Under the pieces are notes generated by a model that was given only the letters and a program-made list of their open reading frames with translations, was not told where the DNA came from and did no database searches. The translations under genes were made by a program, and so were the position numbers. This document shows positions 1-5,349 of a DNA stretch of 6,527 bases, piece by piece. The DNA is taken from the NCBI GenBank assembly GCA_902478945.1, contig CABSMX010000104.1:1-6527 (forward strand). Direction: 5' to 3'. Within the stretch, counting starts at the first letter, position 1; each line of letters opens with the position of its first letter. Source of the DNA: an uncultured Collinsella sp. GTDB lineage: Bacteria > Actinomycetota > Coriobacteriia > Coriobacteriales > Coriobacteriaceae.

Positions 1-133
1 GACGCTGCGCGAGCCGCATTCACGCCAATCTGACGTTCAATTTCGAGGGCGCGACCAGAAGGTCAGCGCCCTCTCATTTCACGTCACCTTGGCGCAAATG
101 CGGCTCGCTCGCTGTTGACGACTGACATCGAGT
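1..133 (+). repeat. Intergenic palindromic repeat, copy A
   Basis: This stretch matches the reverse complement of 4381-4513 without gaps, differing only at positions 21, 58, 105, 118, 119 and 121 (127/133 identical). It is itself a long imperfect palindrome. A 12-bp outer stem pairs 9-20 with 97-108; helices pair 23-28 with 89-94, 31-36 with 81-86 (TGACGT/ACGTCA) and 39-41 with 76-78. The apical stem GAGGGCGCGACC (45-56) pairs with 61-73 around the loop AGAA, with one bulged A at 65. Similarity stops after 133; the left edge may lie outside the window. The copy sits downstream of the minus-strand GntR gene and, by analogy with copy B, probably follows a plus-strand gene ending just before position 1. 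I infer a dispersed intergenic element that could serve as a bidirectional terminator or mRNA 3'-end structure. I see no open reading frame in it and no clear T-tract. Confidence 0.9.
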
Positions 134-156
134 GCTCTGTTGTCGAAACGCGCCAA

Positions 157-198
157 CAACAAGGCCCGGCTCCGTTGCGGCGGAGCCGGGCCTTGTTG
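157..198. terminator. Bidirectional terminator-like hairpin after the GntR gene
   Basis: An uninterrupted 18-bp stem pairs 157-174 with 181-198 around the 6-base loop TTGCGG. The core is very GC-rich (GGCCCGGCTCCG) and the outer arm is A/T-richer (CAACAA/TTGTTG). It lies about 50 bases beyond the stop codon of the minus-strand regulator, where an intrinsic terminator would be expected. Neither flank has a long T-run: the minus strand continues TTGG and the plus strand continues CATTTG. Termination may therefore rely on stem strength, or the hairpin may stabilise the mRNA end. A weaker 8-bp inverted repeat AACCTGCC/GGCAGGTT (214-221 with 243-250) reaches into the regulator's stop codon. Confidence 0.7.
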
Positions 199-248
199 CA
201 TTTGCCCAGATAAAACCTGCCGAAATAAACCTGTCCCTTTTTGGCAGG

Positions 249-980
249 TTAGCGGAGCTTGCTGGTCTCGAAATACTTGGGATATTGGTCCAGGACCTCG
301 GTCTGGTTGCGGAACATCATATGCAGGTGCTTGCTGACCAAAAAGCTCGCCTCGATGGGGTCGCGGCCGGCGATGGCGCGGCGGATTTGCTTGTGCTCGT
401 TAACTATCTCCTGATTGTCGAGCGTCTGCGTGGCGGCGCGCAGCCAGCGGAAGCGCTCCAGGTCGGCATTGGTCTCTTCGAGCCATGACCACACGGTGCT
501 GCGGCACGCGATGCTAAAGATCATGCGGTGCATGAGGTTGTCGCTTAAAAAGAATCCGATGCGATCCTCTTCGGCCATGGCCTTTTCCTGCAGCGCGATG
601 GTCCGGTCGAGCTGCTCGATGCCTGCCGAGGTGGCACGGGCACAGCACTCCACAATCACCTGCTTTTCCAGATGCTCGCGAATGTAGCAGGCACTCTCGG
701 CAAGGGTGAGGTTGATGGGTGAGACATAGGTGCCGCTTTGGGGCACGGTGCGCACCAGGCCCTCTTGCGCCAGACGCACCAGCGCCTCGCGCACAGGGGT
801 GCGCCCCATATCCAGGTCGTCGCAAAGCTGCTTGACGCCCAGCTTTTCGCCCGGCTTGTAGTCCAGGTAGACGATTTTGCGCCGAATGGTGTGGTAGGAC
901 TGGTCCTGTAGGCTCGTTTCCTGCTCGCCGACGTGCATCGATTCTTCCATTGCGCCTCGCAACTGTTCTATCAAACTCAT
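249..980 (-). CDS. GntR-family transcriptional regulator, FadR-type (FCD domain)
   Basis: This is a predicted cytoplasmic DNA-binding repressor or activator responding to a small carboxylate-type metabolite. Residues 26-85 form the GntR winged helix, including YHTIRRKIVYLDYKPGEKL and GRTPVREALVRLAQEGLV, close to the family consensus. Residues 93-225 form an all-helical FCD ligand domain. It keeps the usual metal-binding set: D147 and H151 in SDNLMHR, H196 in NEHKQI, and H218 in KHLHMM. A length of 229-243 residues is normal for the subfamily. The start is uncertain. ATG at 980 has no visible Shine-Dalgarno; ATG at 950 follows GAGG at short spacing; ATG at 938 follows GGAAGA and leaves about 14 residues before the helix-turn-helix. 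A weak -10 (CATAAT, minus strand of 994-999) so near 980 also favours a downstream start. The gene is divergent from the YeiH-family exporter, which is its most likely target. The ligand cannot be read from sequence. Confidence 0.9.
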   Translation of the reverse strand: MSLIEQLRGAMEESMHVGEQETSLQDQSYHTIRRKIVYLDYKPGEKLGVKQLCDDLDMGRTPVREALVRLAQEGLVRTVPQSGTYVSPINLTLAESACYIREHLEKQVIVECCARATSAGIEQLDRTIALQEKAMAEEDRIGFFLSDNLMHRMIFSIACRSTVWSWLEETNADLERFRWLRAATQTLDNQEIVNEHKQIRRAIAGRDPIEASFLVSKHLHMMFRNQTEVLDQYPKYFETSKLR

Positions 981-1143
981 ATGTCAGTTGTTAATTATGC
1001 CGCGAATCAGCTCTCCGCGGTGGGTAATTCGGCTGTTGCCCAAGAACTATTGCGGCATCTTAGTCTGTGTTTGCGCTGGGCTGTGCTCAATGTTGCCGTA
1101 TCATAAGCCGTCGCAAACGTGAAATAGAAAGAAGGAATCTCAT
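981..1143. promoter_or_regulatory. Divergent promoter region between the GntR regulator and the exporter
   Basis: This intergenic stretch must carry the promoters of both genes. For the exporter a good -10 (TATCAT, 1099-1104) lies about 40 bases before the ATG, but no recognisable -35 sits 16-19 bases upstream, as in activator-dependent promoters. For the regulator, CATAAT on the minus strand (994-999) is a possible -10, again with a poor -35. CCGCG (1000-1004) and CGCGG (1016-1020) form an inverted repeat overlapping the latter region and are a possible operator. The exporter ribosome binding site is AAGGA at 1132-1136. The operator and promoter assignments are tentative. Confidence 0.35.
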
Positions 1144-2178
1144 ATGCAACTGGCGAATATCGTACGCGAGCGCTGGAAGGGCGTCTTGTTCTGCCTGATT
1201 ATCGCTATCCCCGCGACGTTGCTCGGCAAACAGATTGAGGTGGTCGGCGGTCCGGTATTTGCCATTCTCTTTGGCATGGTCCTGGCGCTCGTCTTTCCCA
1301 AGAATCGTCGCGAACAACTCGCTGCCGGTGTTACCTATACGTCTAAAAAAGTCTTGCAGTACGCGGTTATCCTGCTTGGCTTTGGCATGAACCTCTCCCA
1401 GATTCTGTCCAAGGGCGCCCAGTCGCTGCCGATTATCGTGGCGACGATCTCGACCTCGCTTGTCATCGCCTTCGTGCTCTGCCGCGTTATGAACGTGCCG
1501 GGCAAGATCGCGACGCTTGTGGGTGTGGGCTCGTCGATTTGCGGCGGTTCGGCCATCGCTGCGACCGCGCCCGTCATCGATGCCGACGATCGCGAGATTG
1601 CCCAAGCCATTTCGGTCATCTTCCTGTTTAACGTTATCGCGGCGCTCGTGTTTCCGACGCTCGGCGGTATGCTCGGGCTGACCAACGAGGGCTTTGGCCT
1701 GTTTGCCGGCACCGCCATCAACGACACCTCGTCGGTAACGGCTGCGGCGAGCGCCTGGGATAGCATGCATCCCGGCGCCAATGTGCTCGAAAGCGCCACA
1801 GTGGTTAAGCTCACCAGGACGCTGGCCATCATTCCCATCACGCTGGCGCTTGCTTGCTGGCAGATGCATCTGGCGCGCAAGGCCGGCGGCGACGCCAAAA
1901 GTACGTTCTCGCTTAAACGCGCGTTTCCCATGTTCGTGCTGTTCTTTGTGCTGGCGAGCGTGATCACCACGGTGTTTCAGCTTCCCGTGTCCATTACGGC
2001 GCCCATCAAGGAGCTGTCGAAGTTCTTTATTGTGATGGCCATGGCGGCTATTGGCTTTAATACCGATATCGTCGAGCTGGTCAAAAAGGGCGGCAAACCC
2101 ATCGCGTTGGGCTTTTGCTGCTGGATTGGCATTGCATGCATGAGTTTGGGAATGCAGCACGTGCTGGGAATCTGGTAG
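1144..2178 (+). CDS. yeiH: YeiH-family membrane protein, putative sulfate/sulfonate exporter
   Basis: This is an integral inner-membrane protein of the YeiH family (Pfam Cons_hypoth698), generally annotated as a putative sulfate exporter; the true substrate is unproven for most members. The 344 residues are full length for the family and alternate hydrophobic segments with short loops, about ten membrane spans. Family landmarks seen are LLGFGMNLSQ (78-87), the glycine-rich VGVGSSICGGSAIAATAPVI (127-145), FAGTAINDTSSVTAAAS (187-203), VVKLTRTLAIIP (220-231) and AIGFNTDI (302-309). The start is well supported by AAGGA seven bases before the ATG. The gene stands alone on the plus strand, divergent from an FCD-type GntR regulator, which suggests export or release of a sulfonate-like or carboxylate metabolite sensed by that regulator (inference). 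In Escherichia coli the family member yeiH neighbours the LysR-type regulator yeiE, so a different regulator class is used here. Confidence 0.9.
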   Translation: MQLANIVRERWKGVLFCLIIAIPATLLGKQIEVVGGPVFAILFGMVLALVFPKNRREQLAAGVTYTSKKVLQYAVILLGFGMNLSQILSKGAQSLPIIVATISTSLVIAFVLCRVMNVPGKIATLVGVGSSICGGSAIAATAPVIDADDREIAQAISVIFLFNVIAALVFPTLGGMLGLTNEGFGLFAGTAINDTSSVTAAASAWDSMHPGANVLESATVVKLTRTLAIIPITLALACWQMHLARKAGGDAKSTFSLKRAFPMFVLFFVLASVITTVFQLPVSITAPIKELSKFFIVMAMAAIGFNTDIVELVKKGGKPIALGFCCWIGIACMSLGMQHVLGIW

Positions 2179-2230
2179 AGAAGTAGCTGATTTGCGTGTT
2201 GCGTGCTGGCGAGCGCATTCTCACGGTGGA

Positions 2231-2295
2231 GCGATAGGAGCTCTTGCGGGTATGGCTTGTCCGCAGGTTGATAGGTCCCGAAGAGCTCTTATCGC
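2231..2295 (+). terminator. Long hairpin downstream of the exporter gene
   Basis: A 19-bp stem (18 Watson-Crick pairs plus one G-T) pairs 2231-2250 with 2277-2295, with one bulged G at 2246. Each arm contains a GAGCTCTT octamer. The 26-base loop (2251-2276) can form a small inner stem, TGCGG/CCGCA. The hairpin begins about 50 bases after the exporter stop codon and probably ends or stabilises that mRNA. No T-tract follows, so it is not a classical intrinsic terminator. It could also be a structured element or a copy of another intergenic repeat. Confidence 0.55.
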
Positions 2296-2319
2296 CCCGC
2301 CAGGATGGCGATGCGGGGC
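2294..2319 (+). other. GC-rich hairpin upstream of the regulator promoter
   Basis: GCCCCGC (2294-2300) pairs perfectly with GCGGGGC (2313-2319) around a 12-base loop. It abuts and slightly overlaps the longer hairpin ending at 2295, so both cannot form completely at once. It is followed by AATTCATA rather than a T-run. It may be part of the terminator region of the exporter gene; the function is not established. Confidence 0.4.
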
Positions 2320-2347
2320 AATTCATATACTCGCAGGACGGCGACTT

Positions 2348-2375
2348 TTGCCCTATAGTGTTTGGTGAGTAATAT
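2348..2375 (+). promoter_or_regulatory. Candidate promoter of the degenerate AAA+/Fis regulator
   Basis: TTGCCC (2348-2353) and TAATAT (2370-2375) are separated by 16 bases, each matching four of six consensus positions for a housekeeping sigma factor. Transcription would begin near 2382, leaving a leader of about 60 bases before the ATG at 2445. TATAGT (2354-2359) is an alternative -10 with no good -35. I see no GG-N10-GC type -24/-12 element here. Confidence 0.35.
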
Positions 2376-2444
2376 CGTTCAATTTTGAAACATTCGGTCG
2401 TGCGACCGTCGGCGGTTGCACGTCGCCGCGGACAGGGGCAAATC

Positions 2445-3662
2445 ATGGATAGCGATGCCAAGCTGCAGATTCTGATTGAGGCATTGTCCGCAGCCGGAGC
2501 ATCGGCGCTGGCAATCGACGAGCGCGGTGGCGTTGTGATCTCGACTATGAGTGACGCGGCGCTCGAGCAGGATATCGCTGCTTTTGTTTCCGAGCGTCTC
2601 GCTCGCGTGGGCGATGGGGCGCGCCTGGTGATGGGCCACGAGGGCGTGCGGTTGAGCTTGACGGTGCGCCCGACGGCCAAGGAGCGCGGAGCGCTTTGGG
2701 TGGTCGTGGCGCATGAGGTGTGCGCCGCTGCGACGCATGCGGGCATCGAGTGGCTCAATGCCGACGAAGTCGAGGCTCGCTACGAGTCGAGCACGTACGG
2801 CATCGTCGAAGATGCGGCAGCGGTCGCTGCCCCCGTACGGGAGAGCTATGCGCGTGGGGTGCCCCTTATGCTCGAGGGCGAGCTGGGCGCGGGGCAGGAT
2901 CAGATTGCAAAACGCCTGTACCTGGATGGACCCTATGCCGATCAGCCCTTTGTGTCCGTTGCGCTCGATGAGCTTACGGATCGCGGCTGGCGCCATCTGC
3001 TCAAAAGTTCCGAATCGCCGCTATTCCAAACGGGGCTGACACTTTGCATGGGCGGCTGGCATGCTGTTGGCCCCCAACGTCTGCGCGAGCTCGTGTCCGC
3101 AATGATCGACACGGCGCTCGCAACTCGTTGCCATGTGGTGTTGACGGCAAACGATATGCCGGGCGGCGGCGAAAGCGATCAGGCTGCTTTTGTAACCGAG
3201 CGTCTGGCCTGTGCGGTGAGCGTGGCGCCGGCAATCGCCGAGCAGGGAGCCGCGTCGGAAAAGGTTGCGCGCTATCTGGGGTATCTGGCAGATATGTTTA
3301 AGACGGGTGCCCCGTGGTTGTCTGCCGCCGCGGCAGAGACGCTCGATGCGTACCGTTGGCCCCGCAATTACCTGCAGCTGCGTGAAGTCTCTGAACGACT
3401 CTATATATTAGTGGGGGCTGGAACGGTGGAGCGTGCCGTGGCGAAAGAGGTGCTTGCCCAGGAGGACGTTATCAAGACCGCGACCTTTGGCGCCCCGGCG
3501 CTCGAAAGCGATTTGTACATCTTGCGTCCCCTGGCCGATACCGAGCGCGATGTCGCACGGTTGGTTCTGCAGCACCTTCACGGCAACAGGACACGTGCGG
3601 CAGAGGTGCTCGGTATAAGCCGCACGACTTTATGGCGCCTGCTGAAGGACAACGACCGCTGA
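2445..3662 (+). CDS. Fis-type HTH regulator with degenerate sigma-54 activator (AAA+) domain
   Basis: The 405-residue protein has the architecture of a bacterial enhancer-binding protein. An N-terminal sensory region of unrecognised fold (about 1-115) precedes an AAA+-like core (about 118-340) and a C-terminal Fis-type helix-turn-helix (about 367-401: NRTRAAEVLGISRTTLWRLL). The core aligns by eye with NtrC-class ATPases: GELGAGQDQIAKRLY (145-159) at Walker A, QPFVSVALDEL (167-177), and YRWPRNYLQLREVSERL (303-319) at the usual YPWPGN(V/I)REL site. The Walker A lysine is Q151, the Walker B acids are replaced in LTLCMGGWHAVG (198-209), and no GAFTGA loop is present. ATP hydrolysis and sigma-54 remodelling are therefore unlikely; it probably acts as an ordinary DNA-binding regulator. 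ATG 2445 is chosen because AGGGG lies six bases upstream; an in-frame TTG at 2385 sits almost at the predicted transcription start and lacks a ribosome binding site. The target genes are unknown. Confidence 0.8.
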   Translation: MDSDAKLQILIEALSAAGASALAIDERGGVVISTMSDAALEQDIAAFVSERLARVGDGARLVMGHEGVRLSLTVRPTAKERGALWVVVAHEVCAAATHAGIEWLNADEVEARYESSTYGIVEDAAAVAAPVRESYARGVPLMLEGELGAGQDQIAKRLYLDGPYADQPFVSVALDELTDRGWRHLLKSSESPLFQTGLTLCMGGWHAVGPQRLRELVSAMIDTALATRCHVVLTANDMPGGGESDQAAFVTERLACAVSVAPAIAEQGAASEKVARYLGYLADMFKTGAPWLSAAAAETLDAYRWPRNYLQLREVSERLYILVGAGTVERAVAKEVLAQEDVIKTATFGAPALESDLYILRPLADTERDVARLVLQHLHGNRTRAAEVLGISRTTLWRLLKDNDR

Positions 3663-3672
3663 GCGAGGCGCC

Positions 3673-3701
3673 GTGACCGCGTGCGGCGCGTGTGATACAG
3701 T
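3673..3701 (+). promoter_or_regulatory. Candidate promoter of the basic single-pass membrane protein
   Basis: GTGACC (3673-3678) and TACAGT (3696-3701) have a 17-base spacing and a TGTGA sequence just upstream of the -10, each hexamer matching four of six consensus positions. Transcription would start near 3708, giving a leader of about 38 bases to the ATG at 3746. A 6-bp hairpin, GCGCCG (3668-3673) with CGGCGC (3684-3689), overlaps this promoter and might be a weak end for the upstream regulator transcript. Confidence 0.4.
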
Positions 3702-3745
3702 CCAAAGAAGCATTGTTTCGATTGTGTTACGGCGTGCGGGGGAGT

Positions 3746-4321
3746 ATGGCGGAGACTTCAAAAACGAACCGAACAAAGCGAAGTGCGGCGCCGGTCGGCC
3801 GGCGTACGACTTCGCGGACGTGGGGCAAAAGCGCCTCGGGGTTCGACGGCTCGTTCAAGCGCACAAAATATGGCTATCCTTCGGCAGGCGCTCGCTTGGC
3901 CATGCAGGCCGAGTCCTCGTTGTGGGGACGAAGGCGCGTGGTGGGCTCAAAGCTCAAGCACGATGGAACGCTTGGCTACATTAGCCGCGGTGCTGCCCGC
4001 CGTAGCGGCCTCAATCCTGCAGGCTGGCATCGTTACGTGCCGATCGTGGTCGTTGCCGCGATAATCGTCATCGCGCTCGCGGCGCTCGGATATGCCGGCG
4101 ACGGCGCGAGTCTGGGCGCGATGTTCAAATCGCCTGAACTTGCGCATGCTGGCACGGAGCTTGTTGAAGGCGCACAAGACCAGACGGGTGTGGCGCCCCA
4201 GCGCGGTATGGTCGCAGCTGCTGCCACCATTGCCGATGCTCAAAAGGACGAGGACGAACAAGGCGACGGCGCCAAAACGACTCACACGAACGAAACGACG
4301 ACAACTCCATCGGCAAGATAA
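3746..4321 (+). CDS. Hypothetical basic single-pass membrane protein
   Basis: I do not recognise a family for this 191-residue protein. Residues 1-96 are strongly basic and rich in Ser, Thr, Arg, Lys and Gly, with few hydrophobic clusters, so probably flexible. Residues 98-117 are one clear membrane span (VPIVVVAAIIVIALAALGYA). The tail (118-191) is acidic, Ala/Thr-rich and low complexity, ending TNETTTTPSAR. The positive-inside rule places the basic half in the cytoplasm and the tail outside. There is no signal peptidase site, lipobox or sorting signal. ATG 3746 is preferred because a plausible promoter would start transcription near 3708, beyond the upstream in-frame GTG at 3692; the purine run GGGGGAG before the ATG is unusually close, so the start is not certain. 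A basic, disordered cytoplasmic half could bind nucleic acid, ribosomes or the cell-division machinery, but nothing in the sequence settles this. Its stop lies 59 bases before repeat copy B. Confidence 0.65.
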   Translation: MAETSKTNRTKRSAAPVGRRTTSRTWGKSASGFDGSFKRTKYGYPSAGARLAMQAESSLWGRRRVVGSKLKHDGTLGYISRGAARRSGLNPAGWHRYVPIVVVAAIIVIALAALGYAGDGASLGAMFKSPELAHAGTELVEGAQDQTGVAPQRGMVAAAATIADAQKDEDEQGDGAKTTHTNETTTTPSAR

Positions 4322-4331
4322 GTTGCGAGTG

Positions 4332-4367
4332 GGGCAGCAAATATGGGACGGGGCCTTTTAGCTGCCC
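4332..4367 (+). other. Short hairpin after the membrane protein gene
   Basis: GGGCAGC (4332-4338) pairs with GCTGCCC (4361-4367) across a 22-base loop that contains CCTTTTAG. It starts about ten bases after the stop codon at 4319-4321. It is a weak candidate for the 3' end of that mRNA; the T-run lies inside the loop rather than after the stem. Confidence 0.3.
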
Positions 4368-4380
4368 AAGACAGTGGCTC

Positions 4381-4513
4381 ACTCGATGTCAGGCACCAAC
4401 AGCGAGCGGGCCGCATTTGCGCCAAGGTGACGTGAAATGAGAGGGCGCTGACCTTTTGGTCGCGCCCTCGAAATTGAACGTCAGATTGGCGTTAATGCGG
4501 CTCGCGCAGCGTC
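4381..4513 (-). repeat. Intergenic palindromic repeat, copy B (inverted relative to copy A)
   Basis: The reverse complement of this stretch equals 1-133 at 127 of 133 positions without gaps. The hairpin corresponds to 4406-4505, with the apical stem at 4441-4469 and loop TTTT on the plus strand. Of the six differences from copy A, only one (A position 105, here 4409) falls in a paired position of the predicted stem. The others lie in an internal mismatch, the apical loop and the flank outside the hairpin. The copy lies exactly between convergent genes: the plus-strand membrane protein ends at 4321 and the minus-strand nitroreductase ends at 4531. It begins 18 bases after the nitroreductase stop codon in that gene's reading direction. 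Confidence 0.9.
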
Positions 4514-4519
4514 AACGGG

Positions 4520-4543
4520 TCCGCCGTTCGTTAGAACGGCGGA
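4520..4543 (-). terminator. Hairpin with the nitroreductase stop codon in its loop
   Basis: TCCGCCGTTC (4520-4529) pairs perfectly with GAACGGCGGA (4534-4543), leaving a 4-base loop that contains the nitroreductase stop codon (4531-4533, read on the minus strand). Thus the last codons of the gene form one arm. No T-tract follows; the palindromic repeat copy B begins seven bases further on. The pair of structures probably marks the 3' end of this transcript. Confidence 0.5.
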
Positions 4544-5058
4544 ACATACACCACGTTGTCGCGGCGCGGCTTTGCTTCGGGAAGCGTGCCCTCGGCATAG
4601 CCCAGAATGCAGTTGCCCACACCGCGCAGGCTTCCGTCGGCGGGCAGACCCCACTTGGTCAGCAGTTCCAGTCCCTCGGGTGAGTCAAAGACCTCGTGCG
4701 CGCGGTGGATCCAACACGAATCGACGCCCAGCGCATAGGCTGCGTTGAGCAGGTTGCCCATGGCGAGCGAGCCGTCTTCCAGGTGCGTGGGCACGCTGCG
4801 GTCGACCAGCACCACCACAACGGTCTTGGCGCCGTAGAAGGGATCTCCCTCTCTGCCCATAACTTGGGCGTTGAGCTGCGAGAGGCGCTCGACGGTTGCG
4901 GGGTCGGTGACGGCGACGAATGTGACCGGCTGGCGTCCCATGCCGCTCGGCGCGTACTGGCCGGCTTCGATAATGCGTGCGAGCTTCTCGGCCTCGACAG
5001 GGCGATCGCTGTATTTGCGGCAGCTACGGCGGTGGATGAGTGCTTCGATGGTCTCCAT
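4531..5058 (-). CDS. Nitroreductase-family FMN-dependent oxidoreductase
   Basis: This is a predicted cytoplasmic flavoprotein that uses NAD(P)H to reduce nitro compounds, quinones or related acceptors; the physiological substrate is unknown. The 175 residues match the short branch of the family. FMN-contact motifs are visible: RRSCRKYSDRPV near the N-terminus (10-21), APSGMGRQPVTF (36-47, where many relatives have Asn in place of the second Gly), the LEDGSLAMGNLLNAAYALG segment (93-111) and GVGNCILGYAEG (146-157). The C-terminal KPRRDNVVYV is also typical. Start ATG 5058 is firmly supported by AGGAGG four bases upstream; the open frame continues upstream to 5151 but that part resembles no nitroreductase. 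The gene is transcribed away from the 96-residue protein and converges on the membrane protein gene. Small nitroreductases are common singletons in anaerobic gut bacteria and no pathway can be assigned from the neighbours. Confidence 0.92.
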   Translation of the reverse strand: METIEALIHRRSCRKYSDRPVEAEKLARIIEAGQYAPSGMGRQPVTFVAVTDPATVERLSQLNAQVMGREGDPFYGAKTVVVVLVDRSVPTHLEDGSLAMGNLLNAAYALGVDSCWIHRAHEVFDSPEGLELLTKWGLPADGSLRGVGNCILGYAEGTLPEAKPRRDNVVYVPPF

Positions 5059-5349
5059 GGGTCCTCCTGACGTTGGTTTCGATGCCTCGTTCTTACCCGC
5101 CGAACCAAAACCGTAATCGCGTAGTCGGCCCCAAACAACGCAAGCTACCAAGTGGAAAAGTTGGTTTGCATAAAACTTCAGCCAGAATGTGACAAACCGG
5201 TGGGATGGTTAAACGTTTTATCCCGTCTACCCTGCGGTTTTTTACCACTTGCCTAAATGATGCGCGCATAAGCTCTGATAAAGGTTTTACTAAAGGAGCA
5301 CCAACGTTTATCAACGCGCCATGGTGGCGCCGGGCCAGGAGGTAACATC
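5059..5349. promoter_or_regulatory. Divergent intergenic region with nested inverted repeats
   Basis: No gene is seen in these 291 bases. TTGTCA on the minus strand (5190-5195) is a good -35 for the nitroreductase but its -10 partner is poor. Around 5194-5240 are nested inverted repeats: AAACCG (5194-5199) with CGGTTT (5235-5240), GGGAT (5202-5206) with ATCCC (5220-5224), and central AAACGTTT (5211-5218). Six Ts (5238-5243) overlap and follow the last arm. This could be an operator or an attenuator-like hairpin. ATGCGCGCAT occurs at 5260-5269. The leader of the small gene contains the hairpin GCGCCA/TGGCGC (5316-5321 with 5325-5330) just ahead of its AGGAGGT ribosome binding site (5337-5343). 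No convincing -35/-10 pair was found for the small gene. Confidence 0.4.

Noticed and set aside
132..488. Open frame of 118 codons on the plus strand
   Set aside because: It runs through the 157-198 hairpin and antisense to the GntR gene, with no ribosome binding site and no recognisable protein.
1087..2160. Long open frame on the minus strand opposite the exporter gene
   Set aside because: Its translation is rich in His, Arg, Asp and Gln with no domain, the typical antisense shadow of a hydrophobic, GC-rich coding sequence; the plus-strand YeiH protein is unmistakable.
2385..2444. 20-residue N-terminal extension of the regulator from a TTG codon
   Set aside because: There is no ribosome binding site, the start would coincide with the predicted transcription start, and the extra residues are Arg-rich and unlike a domain.
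2320..2444. Sigma-54 (-24/-12) promoter ahead of the Fis-type regulator
   Set aside because: No TGGCAC-N5-TTGC type element is present; a housekeeping-type promoter fits better.
2379..2996. Open frame on the minus strand over the regulator gene
   Set aside because: It lies antisense to the conserved regulator protein and shows no family features.
1..4513. Composite transposon bounded by the two repeats
   Set aside because: No transposase or integrase lies inside, the enclosed genes look chromosomal, and no terminal repeats or target duplications are visible.
5059..5151. 31-residue N-terminal extension of the nitroreductase
   Set aside because: The internal ATG at 5058 has a perfect AGGAGG and begins exactly where nitroreductase similarity begins.
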